In this document: one piece after another, positions 16,254-26,146 of the stretch | How positions within the stretch are numbered: position 1 is the first letter of the stretch | Layout: each line of letters starts with the position of its first letter | DNA from: an uncultured Clostridia bacterium | Lineage (GTDB): Bacteria > Bacillota > Clostridia > Oscillospirales > Acutalibacteraceae | Direction of reading: 5' to 3' | DNA: 35,490 nucleotides | Assembly (NCBI GenBank): GCA_904397205.1 | Contig: CAJFOO010000026.1 | Location: 1-35,490, forward strand | The notes under the pieces: generated by a model | Seen by the model: only the letters and a program-made list of their open reading frames with translations | What the model was told of the DNA's origin: nothing | The model's database searches: none | Position numbers and translations under genes: made by a program

Positions 16254-16491
16254 AACGATTCTCCTCACTGAAAAGTTTTTATGACATTATTATTGAAATT
16301 ATACCATAAAAGCCCCGGCCAGGTCAAGAAACAATCGGATTCCCCGTCGTTTTTCGGGAAAGGAAAGTTCACAAAGCAGGAAATATTCCATAAGGCTTGA
16401 CATTCCCCACTGAGAGAAAATATACTTAAAGAAAAGAAAATATGTATGTAAGACCCGCCCCATCCCCTTTGAAAGGAGAAAGGAATACCGG

Positions 16492-17553
16492 ATGGAAACC
16501 TTAAAATTTAACGTCAACCGGCAAATCCGGATGCTGATGATCGGGTTCAGCATCGCCATGATGATAAATTTTTTTGTCACCCTCATTATCCAGCTCCCCT
16601 ACCTGCCGGTTTTTTATATCTGCTCCACCGTGTTTTATGCCATCCTGGCGAAAATTTCCCGGCTTGAGCGATTTCTTCTTGTCTATATCCTCAACTTACT
16701 GCAAACAGTATGCCAGTCTATCCTCTCCGTATATGTCCTGGGCGATGACTGCGGCATCCAGATGTATCTGTTTTCCCTGGCCATCTCGTGCAACTATGTG
16801 CGCATGACCAAGTGCTCCCCCTCCTTCTGCAAGGTGTTTATCATACTCAGCTACGCGTTCATGGTGTTTTTCTACATCCTCTCGGATGAAATCATCGATT
16901 TCTGGCTCGATCCGCTGACCAAAATCGCCAACGAATCAGAAATCTTTTTTACCATTTTAAACGTATCGTGCAGCCTGACGCTGCTGGCCCTCATCAGCGG
17001 CACGTTTTTCTACGGATACCAGAAGGAATACAACCGGCTGGCGCACCGCAACACCCTTTTGAAGCTGGCCGCCGACAAGGACGCCCTCACGGGCCTGCAC
17101 AACCGCCGGGGCATTGACGCCTTTGTGCAGGACCAGTACCGGCAATGGCAGCGCGGGCGCTCGCAGTTTACGGTAGCGCTGGCGGACATCGATAATTTTA
17201 AGACCTTCAACGATTCCTACGGCCACGATGCCGGCGACACCGTACTCAAGACCCTTTCACAGGTGCTCTCCCGCAGCCTGCCGGATACTGCCTGCATTGC
17301 CCGCTGGGGCGGCGAAGAATTTTTGTTCCTGTTCTCCTGCGGCGTGCAGGAGGCCGCCGGGGAACTGGAAGACATCCGCCGCCTGGTGGAGGATACCTGC
17401 ATCCCTTATGAAGAGAAACTGCTTTACGTCACCATGACCTTTGGTGTGGCGCAGGCGCAGCAGGGCCAGACCATCGACGATGTGGTCAAAGCCGCGGATG
17501 AACGCCTGTACATTGGAAAACAGCGCGGGCGCAACTGCGTGGTATATGAATAG
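16492..17553 (+). CDS. Membrane-bound GGDEF diguanylate cyclase
   Basis: Multi-TM N-terminus; DALTGLHNRRGIDAF, DIDNFKTFNDSYGHDAGD, ARWGGEEFLFLF. Confidence 0.93.
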   Translation: METLKFNVNRQIRMLMIGFSIAMMINFFVTLIIQLPYLPVFYICSTVFYAILAKISRLERFLLVYILNLLQTVCQSILSVYVLGDDCGIQMYLFSLAISCNYVRMTKCSPSFCKVFIILSYAFMVFFYILSDEIIDFWLDPLTKIANESEIFFTILNVSCSLTLLALISGTFFYGYQKEYNRLAHRNTLLKLAADKDALTGLHNRRGIDAFVQDQYRQWQRGRSQFTVALADIDNFKTFNDSYGHDAGDTVLKTLSQVLSRSLPDTACIARWGGEEFLFLFSCGVQEAAGELEDIRRLVEDTCIPYEEKLLYVTMTFGVAQAQQGQTIDDVVKAADERLYIGKQRGRNCVVYE

Positions 17554-17619
17554 GCGGCAGCAGGGAATAGGGTTCACATAATTTTCTGCAAAAAAAGTGA
17601 ATTTTTTTCAAAAAATCCC

Positions 17620-17745
17620 TTGACAAAACGCCGCGCACGGTATATGCTTAAAGCACAGTAAAGCTTGTGCAAGGTTTTACTGTGTGGGAAGGACCGTATT
17701 TAATTTTGTCCAACAAATTAAAGTTTCCCAAATCTTTCTTTTTTA
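17620..17745 (+). ncRNA. Candidate structured small RNA with its own promoter
   Basis: TTGACA (17620-17625)-17-TATGCT (17643-17648); hairpin CACAGTAAA/TTTACTGTG (17654-17684); nested GGGAA/TTCCC and TTTAATTT/AAATTAAA hairpin (17686-17729); T-rich end. Confidence 0.4.
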
Positions 17746-17828
17746 AACCCTATTTTTTAACTCACGATACCAGGGTTTTAGAAAACACCATCTCGTCATT
17801 TTTTAGTCAACTCAGGCACCAAAAACAG

Positions 17829-17864
17829 CAAAACACCTCTTCTTGTTGGCAAAAGAGGTGTTTT
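17829..17864. terminator. Hairpin terminator
   Basis: AAAACACCTCTT-cttgttggc-AAAAGAGGTGTTTTG. Confidence 0.8.
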
Positions 17865-17888
17865 GTTGTTTTTTGTTTTTGTTTTTCA

Positions 17889-18569
17889 TCATGCCCAGGC
17901 GGCATTTTCTTTCTGTTCCAGCTCCCAGCGCAGGCCATATGGATCCAAAAATCCAAAATACTGCATATGCACGTCGGTTTCCCGGCACAACGGCTCGCTG
18001 TGCAGCAGGCGCGTGTCGGCCTGCCGGGCAATATGGGACAGCGCCGCCCCCAGGTTCGACACCCGCAGCGCCACCGAATACATCGGGGGCGCGTGCGGAT
18101 CGCGGGGTTTTTCCTCGGGCCACTCAATCACCTGCAATGTCAGCCCCGAGCCCGGCAATGAGGCAAAACCAATGCGGATTTCCTTCTCGCCCGGGCTTTT
18201 AAATTCCAGGATTTTTCCGCCCGTCTTCGCGCCGCGCAGGTCCTGCTCGGCCTGGCCGCCGCGGATGAGCGCATATACCGCGCCTTTGGGATAGGCATTG
18301 GCGGCGGCGTAGGTATAGGGACAACGCAGAACATGCCGGCTCGGCTTGGCTCCCAGCACACGCTCATAATAGGCAAGCGTTTTCTCCATGTCGCGGGTAA
18401 CCACACACAGATGGGAATGCATCAGGCAGGAAAGCAGATGGGCCGTCTGTGCCCGTTCCCCTTCCCATTCCGAGCAAAGGTTCACGTGGGAAAGGCCCTC
18501 CACCGCGGGCAGGGCCGCTGCTTCTCCCCCCGGCGACGGCACGGGGGCAGCAAAAGCGATTTTCTGCAA
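17889..18569 (-). CDS. VOC/glyoxalase family protein (two VOC-like halves)
   Basis: SHLCVVTRDMEKTLAYYERVLGAKPSRHV...VALRVSNLGAALSHIARQ...MQYFGFLDPYGLRWELEQ; probable TTG start at 18569 (GGAGGGATCGTTTTG). Confidence 0.8.
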   Translation of the reverse strand: MQKIAFAAPVPSPGGEAAALPAVEGLSHVNLCSEWEGERAQTAHLLSCLMHSHLCVVTRDMEKTLAYYERVLGAKPSRHVLRCPYTYAAANAYPKGAVYALIRGGQAEQDLRGAKTGGKILEFKSPGEKEIRIGFASLPGSGLTLQVIEWPEEKPRDPHAPPMYSVALRVSNLGAALSHIARQADTRLLHSEPLCRETDVHMQYFGFLDPYGLRWELEQKENAAWA

Positions 18570-19018
18570 AACGATCCCTCCTTTTCTCTGCGGCATACAG
18601 CCGGATAACGGTATCTTTTTGTTCACCGGATCTCCATCGATCATACTCTACAAATCCCGTCTTGTCAATCCAAATTCGCTTTTTTCACATTCCTGCGCAA
18701 CAGGCCCCTCCCCGCTGCCACGCCGCACCCGGATGCACATCCCATATGGCGATGGGGGCGGCCTTTTCCCTTTCTATGCAAATCCGGATTACCAAACGGC
18801 CGGGTTTTTGACAGAAAACACAGGCGCAATCTTATAAAAAAGATAATCCTTTGTATAGTCTGTTCATAGACTCTGATAAAAAAGTCTGCTATACTGAATA
18901 TACAAAAAAATGACAGGATTCGGCAGACGCGTGGACGGCCAAAACGGCAGGTTTAGCAGATTTTCCCGGGAGACGGACAGACGGCAGCCCAATCTTGCAG
19001 AGTGAGGGGTATCTTTTT

Positions 19019-20695
19019 GTGAAAAATCTGAAAATCAAACTGCGCATGATCCTTGCCTTTGGGTCGGTAGTGCTTTCGTGCGCCATCGCCATTGCTGTCC
19101 TGATTGTAGGGAGCGTGCTGTCCGACCGGCAGTATATGAATGTGCTCAACAACAATACCACCGCATTCATTTCTTTCCTGACCGTCCGTACCGAGGTCAA
19201 CTATGCCGCCCGCCTGATGACCGGCATGATGACCTCCGGCTATGATGCCGACGAAGCGGCGCAGATCAATTCCCATGTCGAAAACCTTAACCAGCAGGCG
19301 CAGACCTTCCTGAATACCTACCCGGTGGACGACAATGCCGACCAGGAATATTACCAGATGATACAGCAATGGGAAGCCTATATCCCGGAGATGCTCAGCC
19401 TGATCCAATCCGACATGGACCAGGCCATTTCCAAATTCCATAATGAAATCGAACCCTTGATCGCCTCCATGGGGGAAAAGGGAACGGAAATCACCAGCAC
19501 CATGCAGGCCGACCAGAACCAGGCCGTGGCCGACACCGAGGTCATGAGCTGGATTTTCAGCGGCGTGGGCATGGGCCTTGGCGTGTTTTCGATTGCGCTG
19601 GCCATGTTTATTGTGGGACGCTTCGTGCGCGACATCACCCTCCCTCTGGAGCAGGCCCGCGATGCGATTGTGGCCATGAGCCACGGCGATTTGCAGCATC
19701 AGACCACCTATGTTTCCCAAAATGAGATCGGCCAGATGATGGATGCTATTCACAAGTCGCAGAAGGTGCTCAACGACGTAATCGAAGATATTTCCCGCGT
19801 GACGGGCGAGCTCAAAAACGGCAACTACAATGTGGCTTTCACCACGCATTTCCCCGGCAACCTCGCCCCCATCCAGGAAAGTATCGAGCAGTTTGTCTCC
19901 GACATGAGCGTGATTCTGGAGCAGGTTTCGACCGCCGCCGAGCAAGTGACCGCCGGCTCCGAGCAGATTGCCAGCGTATCGCAGGAGATGGCCCAGGGAG
20001 CCACCGAACAGGCCAGCTCTGTGGAACAGCTCGCCGCGACGATCAACGACGTTTCCACCCAGATCACCGAAACCGCCCACCATGCCCAGAGCGCAAGCAG
20101 CGAATCCATTTCGTCGTCGCAGGAGCTTTCCGTCAGCAACCGCAAAATGCAGGAGCTGATGCGTGCAATGGGAGAAATCAACCACTCTGCCGACGAAATC
20201 AGCAAGATCCTCAAGACCATCGAGGACATTGCCTTCCAGACCAACATCCTTTCGCTCAATGCCGCCGTGGAAGCCGCACGGGCCGGCGCGGCAGGCAAGG
20301 GGTTTGCCGTTGTGGCCGACGAGGTGCGCAATCTGGCAGGCAAATCGGCCGAAGCGTCGCAGAATACTGCCCAGCTCATTGAAAAATCCATTTCCGCCGC
20401 CAAAAACGGCAGCGCCATTGCCGACGAAGTGGCAATGATGCTGGATTCCGCCGTACAAAGCGCGGAAAACGTGACCAGCCGGGTGGAAAAAATCTCCGAC
20501 GCAGCCAACGATCAGGCGGCGGCCGTCAAGCAGATCAACGAAGGCGTGGACCAGATTGCCAACGTGGTGCAGACCAATTCCGCCACGGCGGAGCAGAGCG
20601 CGGCAGCCAGCGAAGAGCTTTCGAGCCAGGCCGCCTTGCTCAAGAACCTCATGAAACAGTTTACCCTCAAATCCAAAGGCGGGGAATTCCAATAA
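19019..20695 (+). CDS. Methyl-accepting chemotaxis protein
   Basis: GTG start after GAGGGG; 4HB-like periplasmic domain; [62 protein letters not shown]. Confidence 0.95.
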   Translation: MKNLKIKLRMILAFGSVVLSCAIAIAVLIVGSVLSDRQYMNVLNNNTTAFISFLTVRTEVNYAARLMTGMMTSGYDADEAAQINSHVENLNQQAQTFLNTYPVDDNADQEYYQMIQQWEAYIPEMLSLIQSDMDQAISKFHNEIEPLIASMGEKGTEITSTMQADQNQAVADTEVMSWIFSGVGMGLGVFSIALAMFIVGRFVRDITLPLEQARDAIVAMSHGDLQHQTTYVSQNEIGQMMDAIHKSQKVLNDVIEDISRVTGELKNGNYNVAFTTHFPGNLAPIQESIEQFVSDMSVILEQVSTAAEQVTAGSEQIASVSQEMAQGATEQASSVEQLAATINDVSTQITETAHHAQSASSESISSSQELSVSNRKMQELMRAMGEINHSADEISKILKTIEDIAFQTNILSLNAAVEAARAGAAGKGFAVVADEVRNLAGKSAEASQNTAQLIEKSISAAKNGSAIADEVAMMLDSAVQSAENVTSRVEKISDAANDQAAAVKQINEGVDQIANVVQTNSATAEQSAAASEELSSQAALLKNLMKQFTLKSKGGEFQ

Positions 20696-20699
20696 AAAA

Positions 20700-20758
20700 A
20701 GAGCCCGCACGGGCTCCGCAGAAAGCAGGGGATGCTTCCCCCTGCTTTCTTTTTTGCG
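20700..20758. terminator. Bidirectional terminator between convergent genes
   Basis: GAGCCCGcacGGGCTC and GAAAGCAGGGGatgcttCCCCCTGCTTTCTTTTTT. Confidence 0.85.
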
Positions 20759-20766
20759 CCGCCGGC

Positions 20767-21396
20767 TTAATCCGCCACGACGCTGATGCGTTGCTGTATA
20801 TGGTTCCCGTTTTCCGCCTCGTCCACCATGGCAATGGCATAATCGGCATAGCTTACCACGCTTTCCCCGCGGCTGTTGAGGGTCAGTTCCTCGCCGCCCA
20901 GAATGTATTTGCCGGTGCGCGCGCCGTCCGGACGGAAGTCCGCCGCCGGGCTGATAAATGTCCACCGCACGTCGTTTCTCTGCCGCAGTTCTGCAAGCGC
21001 CTTGCCCTGCGCTTTAGCCAGCGGCAAAAACTGGGGCGGGAAATCCGGGCTGTCGGAAAGGCAGGCGGTGTGTTCCGGGTTCACATACAGGCTCCCCGCC
21101 CCGCCGACCACCAGCAGCCGGGCCTGTGTGCCGGAGAGGATGTCGCACAGGTGCCGGAGCGAGGCGCTGTGCTGGGGGAGCGTGTCCTCGGTCCACGCGC
21201 CGAACGCATCCACTACCACGTCAAAGCCTTGCAGGTCGGCGGCGGTCAGATCGAACAGATCCTTTTGTAAAACGTGCGGCGCCTGGGTCTGGTTCTCCCC
21301 GCGCACAACCGCCGTCACCTCGATCCCTCTGCCCACGGCTTCCTCCACAATCTTCCGGCCAGCCTTTCCGTTGGCGCAAATAACCGCTAATTTCAT
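20767..21396 (-). CDS. NAD(P)-dependent oxidoreductase / NmrA-like SDR
   Basis: MKLAVICANGKAGRKIVEEAVGRGIEVTAVVR...LLVVGGAGSLYV...WTFISPAADF...GESVVSYADYAIAMVDEAE; ATG at 21396; tracked ORF extends to 21684. Confidence 0.88.
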   Translation of the reverse strand: MKLAVICANGKAGRKIVEEAVGRGIEVTAVVRGENQTQAPHVLQKDLFDLTAADLQGFDVVVDAFGAWTEDTLPQHSASLRHLCDILSGTQARLLVVGGAGSLYVNPEHTACLSDSPDFPPQFLPLAKAQGKALAELRQRNDVRWTFISPAADFRPDGARTGKYILGGEELTLNSRGESVVSYADYAIAMVDEAENGNHIQQRISVVAD

Positions 21397-21677
21397 ATGG
21401 CAATTCCTCCTTGATGGGTCTTTTTTGGAGCTTTGGGAATCTGTCCCGCGCCCCTTTGCCTGTATTATACGGCAGGGCAGCCGGGGCGTAAAGCACGCAC
21501 TTTCTGGTGGCATAGTTACCGGGAGGAAACGATTGGACGGTTTCCCCAAGGGAACCATTGGGCAGGGATGCGGGCTCGGGAAGCATGGGCACAGCGGGAA
21601 AATTTTTTTATTCTGGCTGTACGGGAAAGCGCGGGAGAAGGAGAAAAAATAAAAATAAGAATTTTTCTTATTTTCTA

Positions 21678-21706
21678 TTGACAAACCCGCCCCGTTCCGG
21701 TATACT
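21678..21706 (+). promoter_or_regulatory. Promoter of ahpC
   Basis: TTGACA-17-TATACT; inverted repeat GTTAG-gatata-CTAAC at 21716-21731 just downstream. Confidence 0.85.
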
Positions 21707-21763
21707 TACCTTAGAGTTAGGATATACTAACCAAATGTTGAAAAGAAAAGGAGCGAGTATCTT

Positions 21764-22327
21764 ATGTCTATGATTAACAAAGAAGTCAGCGATTTCAGCG
21801 TGGAAGCCTTTCAGAACGGCGCATTTAAAACCGTGAAAAAAGCCGATATCCTCGGCAAATGGAGCGTATTTTTCTTCTATCCGGCCGATTTCACCTTCGT
21901 ATGCCCCACCGAGCTGGAAGACCTGGCCGATAAATACGCCGAGTTCCAGGCAGCAAACTGTGAAATTTACTCGGTTTCCTGCGATACTCACTTTGTCCAT
22001 AAGGCCTGGCATGATGCGTCCAAGCGCATCCAGAAAATCCAGTACACCATGCTGGCCGACCCGACCCATGCCCTGGCCAAGGATTTTGACGTGTACATTG
22101 AGGACGCCGGCCTGGCAGAGCGCGGCAGCTTCATCGTGAACCCCGAAGGCAAAATCGTTGCCTACGAAGTCACTGCCGGCAACGTCGGCCGCAACGCCGA
22201 GGAACTGCTGCGCCGCGTGCAGGCCAGCCAGTTTGTGGCCCAGCACGGCGATGAGGTTTGCCCGGCCAAGTGGAAGCCCGGCGCACAGACCCTCAAGCCG
22301 AGCCTGGACCTGGTTGGCCAACTGTAA
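21764..22327 (+). CDS. ahpC: Peroxiredoxin, alkyl hydroperoxide reductase subunit C
   Basis: SVFFFYPADFTFVCPTELEDLADKYAEF; C-terminal EVCPAKWKPG; AAGGAGCGAG SD. Confidence 0.97.
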   Translation: MSMINKEVSDFSVEAFQNGAFKTVKKADILGKWSVFFFYPADFTFVCPTELEDLADKYAEFQAANCEIYSVSCDTHFVHKAWHDASKRIQKIQYTMLADPTHALAKDFDVYIEDAGLAERGSFIVNPEGKIVAYEVTAGNVGRNAEELLRRVQASQFVAQHGDEVCPAKWKPGAQTLKPSLDLVGQL

Positions 22328-22348
22328 TACGGGAAGTTATTTCACAAG

Positions 22349-23977
22349 ATGGAGAATCTATACGATGCGGTAGTGGTAGGCGGCGGGCCGGCAGGCCTGA
22401 CCGCTGCCATCTATCTGGCCCGGGCACGTTACCGGGTTCTGGTTATTGAAAAAGAACAATTCGGCGGACAGATTACCATCACGTCGGAAGTCGTCAACTA
22501 TCCCGGCATCGAACGCACCAGCGGCACAGCCCTCACCGAATCCATGCGCCGCCAGGGGGAACATTTCGGGGCACAATTCCTTCTTGCGGAGGTAACCGGC
22601 TTGGATTTGTCCGGTGATGTGAAAATCATTCACACAACCCGCGGCGATTTCCGGTGTTTCGGGGTCCTTATCGCCACTGGAGCCTATCCGCGTACCATCG
22701 GGTTTGCGGGCGAGGCCGAATTCCGCGGGCATGGCGTGGCGTACTGCGCCACCTGCGACGGCGAATTTTTCACCGGCAAGGAGGTCTTTGTGGTGGGCGG
22801 CGGGTTTGCCGCGGCGGAAGAAAGCGTGTTCCTCACCAAATATGCCCGCCATGTGACCATCCTTGTCCGGGAACCGGATTTCACCTGCGCCAAGAGCGTA
22901 GCCGACGCCGCACGCGCGCATGAAAAAATCACCGTGCTGACCAACACCGTCGTGGAGGAAGCCGCCGGGGATTCCATGCTGCGCTCCCTGCGCTACCGCA
23001 ACACCGAAACCGGCGAAATCACCGAGTACCGCCCGCCTGCGGGGGAAACCTTTGGGATTTTCGTCTTTGCGGGATACCAGCCGGCCACGGCGCTGGTGCA
23101 GGGGCTGGTGGAGCTGGACGCACAGGGGTATGTGGTGACCGACCGCAGCCAGCAGACCAGTGTGGAAGGCGTATATGCCGCCGGGGATGTGTGCGTAAAA
23201 AACCTGCGGCAGGTCGCCACAGCCGTAGGCGACGGCGCTGCGGCAGCCACGGAACTGGAAAAATATGCCGCACGGATGCAGGAAAAAACCGGCCTGCATC
23301 CCGCCGTGCCGGACCCTGCCAAGGATGCGGCCGAAGCCTCTCCCACCGAAGGCGATGGCGCGCAGGAGGAAGATATGTTCCCGCCGGAAATGCGCGCACA
23401 GCTGGAGACGGTATTCCAGAAGATGGAAGCCCCCCTCCTGCTGGAAATGTCGCTCGACGACCGGCCGGTTTCGGCGGAGCTGGAGCAGTTCCTCACGACC
23501 CTCACCGGCCTGACGGACAAGCTGACGCTGCGGCAGGCGGCCAGCCCCAAACCGGACGCCCCGTGCGTGCGGATCCTGCGGGCTGACGGGGAAGATACCG
23601 GCATCGCGTTCCACGGGGTACCGGGCGGCCATGAGTTCACTTCTTTTGTGCTCGCCCTGTACAATGCCGCTGGCCCGGGGCAGTCCCTGCCCGCCGGGGC
23701 CGAGGAAGCCATCCGCGCCATCCAGCGGCCCGTACAGATGCAGGTTTTCGTGTCGCTCTCGTGCACCATGTGCCCCGAGCTGGTGGCTGCCGCGCAGCGC
23801 ATTGCCTCGCTGAACCCCCTGGTTTCGGCGGAAGCGTACGACCTCAACCATTTCCCGTCCCTGCGGGATCAGTACGAGGTCATGAGCGTACCCTGCCTGA
23901 TCATCGGCAGCGGCAAGCCCGTATTCGGCAAAAAAAATATCCAGCAGCTGCTGGATCTCCTCAAAGAACATGCATAA
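22349..23977 (+). CDS. AhpF-like/thioredoxin reductase-like flavoprotein with C-terminal tandem thioredoxin-fold domain
   Basis: N-terminal FAD-binding VVVGGGPAGLTAAIYLARA, CATC active site, NAD-binding VVGGGFAAAEE; C-terminal FVSLSCTMCPELVAAAQRIASLNPLVSAEAYDLNHFPSLRDQYEVMSVPCLII. Confidence 0.92.
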   Translation: MENLYDAVVVGGGPAGLTAAIYLARARYRVLVIEKEQFGGQITITSEVVNYPGIERTSGTALTESMRRQGEHFGAQFLLAEVTGLDLSGDVKIIHTTRGDFRCFGVLIATGAYPRTIGFAGEAEFRGHGVAYCATCDGEFFTGKEVFVVGGGFAAAEESVFLTKYARHVTILVREPDFTCAKSVADAARAHEKITVLTNTVVEEAAGDSMLRSLRYRNTETGEITEYRPPAGETFGIFVFAGYQPATALVQGLVELDAQGYVVTDRSQQTSVEGVYAAGDVCVKNLRQVATAVGDGAAAATELEKYAARMQEKTGLHPAVPDPAKDAAEASPTEGDGAQEEDMFPPEMRAQLETVFQKMEAPLLLEMSLDDRPVSAELEQFLTTLTGLTDKLTLRQAASPKPDAPCVRILRADGEDTGIAFHGVPGGHEFTSFVLALYNAAGPGQSLPAGAEEAIRAIQRPVQMQVFVSLSCTMCPELVAAAQRIASLNPLVSAEAYDLNHFPSLRDQYEVMSVPCLIIGSGKPVFGKKNIQQLLDLLKEHA

Positions 23978-24069
23978 ATATCCCTCTGGGGACCGGGAAA
24001 CCGGTCCTTTTTTTATCTCTGCGGCGGAAATTGTCCACAGGCGCCCGCCCATTTTTGTGGAAAAAATAC

Positions 24070-24098
24070 TTGACAGATCCGGATATACCCTTTATACT
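24070..24098 (+). promoter_or_regulatory. Sigma-A-type promoter reading into the 24.1-24.2 kb small RNA locus
   Basis: TTGACA (24070-24075)-17-TATACT (24093-24098). Confidence 0.7.
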
Positions 24099-24111
24099 AA
24101 ATAACAGGAAT

Positions 24112-24222
24112 AAAAAAAATGCCAGGGAGGAAAACCTCCTGGCATCCTGCGGCAAGGCTGCATACCAAAGCGCTTGCCACTTGAATAGTACATGTTTCGT
24201 TTGCAGACGCGGTACTATTTCT
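24112..24222 (-). ncRNA. Candidate three-stem small RNA with strong terminator
   Basis: Minus promoter TTGACT (24258-24253)-18-TATAAT (24234-24229); stems AATAGTAC/GTACTATT (24184-24219), GGCAAG/CTTGCC (24151-24178), terminator ATGCCAGGaGG..CCTCCcTGGCAT plus T8 (24112-24145). Confidence 0.65.
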
Positions 24223-24426
24223 GTCTTTATTATAGTATAAAGCACTACAATAAGTCAAGGCTTTTTTGAAAATTTTCTCCAAAAAATTTTTCCTCCCTTT
24301 CCAGGCGGGGCCTTCGACGGAAGATAGAAATGATACATGCGATAGAATAACGGGCTGTACTGTTGGAAAAAAACACAGGCGGCCCGTTTTTATTTTGTCC
24401 GCCGGAAAGAAAGAAGGAAAAAATTA

Positions 24427-25319
24427 TGACGCATACCACCGCATACCACCGCCTCCAACTGCACGAGACGTTCAACCCGCTGTACCTGCAGCTGCCCCGG
24501 TTCCTGTTTGAAGGCGAACTGCGCGACGGCCTCTCAAACGATGCGCGCATCCTCTACGCCGCACTGAAGGCCCGCCATTCCCTGAGCGACCGCAACGCCT
24601 GGGTCAACGAAAACCAGGAGGTGTACTTCCTGTTCTCCCGCGAGGAAATGTGCCGCATGATCGGGTGCAGCCTGCCCACCCTGCGCAAAGCCCTGCGCCT
24701 GCTGCGGCAGTTCCGGCTCATTGAGGAGGAACGCCAGGGGCTGGGCCGGCCAAACCGGATCTACTTAACCCGCTACGAAGATCCCGGCGCCGGGGAAACC
24801 CCGCTTCCCTCCAGAAAGAAAGAATCTTTCCGTCTGGGCAAAAAAACCTTTTCCCCAAATCAAAAAGAAAAGAAACAAGAAAATCCAGAGATCCTTTCTT
24901 CTTCTGACGGCGACGATACACAAACGCCCCTTTCCCAAGGACTGCCATGGGACGCTGTCCAGTCGGCCGACTGCCCAGCCTCGTTCCTGTCAGCCGTGCT
25001 AACCGTCCTGCAAAACGCCTGCCGTCCCGATCGCCGTCCTGCCATTGGAAAAGAGCGCCCTCCTGCAGACACGGTGCGGCGGCAGCTGCGCCGGCTGCGA
25101 AAGGAACATATCGAGCATGTGTACCAATGCGTGTCCTCCACCGCGCGGGAAATCCGCAATTTCCCGGCCTATCTGCTGGCCTGCCTCTATCACGCCCCCG
25201 AAAGCTATGCCCTTGCCCAGGCCGTCCCGCCGTATTCCCCCCCCTGTGAGGACCGCCGCCCGACGTACGACCTGGAAGCCTACGAAGCCATGGATTTCCT
25301 GGCGGAACTGCGGCGGTAA
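24427..25319 (+). CDS. repA: RepA_N-type replication initiator protein
   Basis: FNPLYLQLPRFLFEGELRDGLSNDARILYAALKARHSLSDRNAWVNENQEVYFLFSREEMCRMIGCSLPTLRKALRLLRQFRLIEEERQGLGRPNRIYL; C-terminal TVRRQLRRLRKEHIEHVYQCVSSTAREIRNFPAYLLACLYHAPE. Confidence 0.85.
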
Positions 25320-25532
25320 GGGGGTTCCCCAGCCGCTACATACGGCCGTATAAGCGCCGGCACCGCACCGGCAAACGGATGGTCTATCTACCGGCAAGGG
25401 CGTCCTGCCCTTGCCTAAAATACCGGGACAACCCTCGCACGCGGTGTTTTTATTTTGTGGGGCCGTATGGGTTCCGCCAAACGCGCAAAAACCCCCTTCC
25501 TGCCCATTTCCGGCAAAGAAGGGGGGGAGCGT

Positions 25533-26141
25533 TTATGCTTGGCGGCCGGGGGCGGCGGCCAGTTGATCCATGGCCAGCACTTGCACCGCACCCATGGCCT
25601 GGGCTTCCTCGCGGCTGTGCGTCACCAGCAGGACCGTTTTCCCGGCACAGCGTGTTTTTGTGTCCTGCATGACCGTCTGCTTGGTTTCCGCATCCAGCCC
25701 CTTGAACGGTTCGTCCAGGAACAACACGTCGGATTCTGCCAGCAGCGCCCGCAGGATCGCCACGCGGCGGCACATCCCGCCCGAAAGCTCCCGTACCGGC
25801 TGCCCCGCACATCCCGCAAGGCCGACGGATTCCATGGCGCGCAGGGCTTCTTCCCGGCGCAGACCCGGGCATACCAGGCGGATATTTGCCGCCGCATCCA
25901 GATTCCTGCACAGGCGGTCTTCCTGGAATACCGCGCTTTGCTTTTTCCCCAAAAGCCCGGTAATCTTCCCGCTGTCGGGAAGCTCCAGGCCCATCAGGAT
26001 CCGCAGCAGCGTGGTTTTCCCAAAGCCCGAGGGGGCCATCAGCGCGCTGACCTTCCCCGCCGGGAACACCGCCGAGAAATCCCGCAGCACGGGCTTGCCA
26101 TCGAATGATTTACAAAGGTGTTCTACCCGGATGGGTTCCAT
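25533..26141 (-). CDS. ABC transporter ATP-binding protein (nitrate/sulfonate/taurine type)
   Basis: Walker A-like APSGFGKTTLL, signature LSGGMCRRVAILRAL, Walker B DVLFLDEPFKGLD. Confidence 0.92.
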   Translation of the reverse strand: MEPIRVEHLCKSFDGKPVLRDFSAVFPAGKVSALMAPSGFGKTTLLRILMGLELPDSGKITGLLGKKQSAVFQEDRLCRNLDAAANIRLVCPGLRREEALRAMESVGLAGCAGQPVRELSGGMCRRVAILRALLAESDVLFLDEPFKGLDAETKQTVMQDTKTRCAGKTVLLVTHSREEAQAMGAVQVLAMDQLAAAPGRQA

Positions 26142-26146
26142 AAAGG

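Noticed and set aside
14277-16271. 664-aa plus-strand ORF
   Set aside because: Antisense shadow of the CZB-type MCP.
16269-19018. c-di-GMP riboswitch upstream of GGDEF or MCP genes
   Set aside because: Scanned leaders by eye; no convincing GEMM core seen upstream of 16492 or 19019.
18953-20965. 670-aa minus-strand ORF
   Set aside because: Antisense shadow of a clear MCP gene in high-GC coding DNA; His/Gly-rich low-quality translation.
22358-24052. 564-aa minus-strand ORF
   Set aside because: Antisense shadow of the AhpF-like gene.
24363-24426. Upstream extension of repA to 24363
   Set aside because: Region contains a terminator-like hairpin; ATG at 24427 has an AAGAAGGAAA upstream and begins the conserved region.
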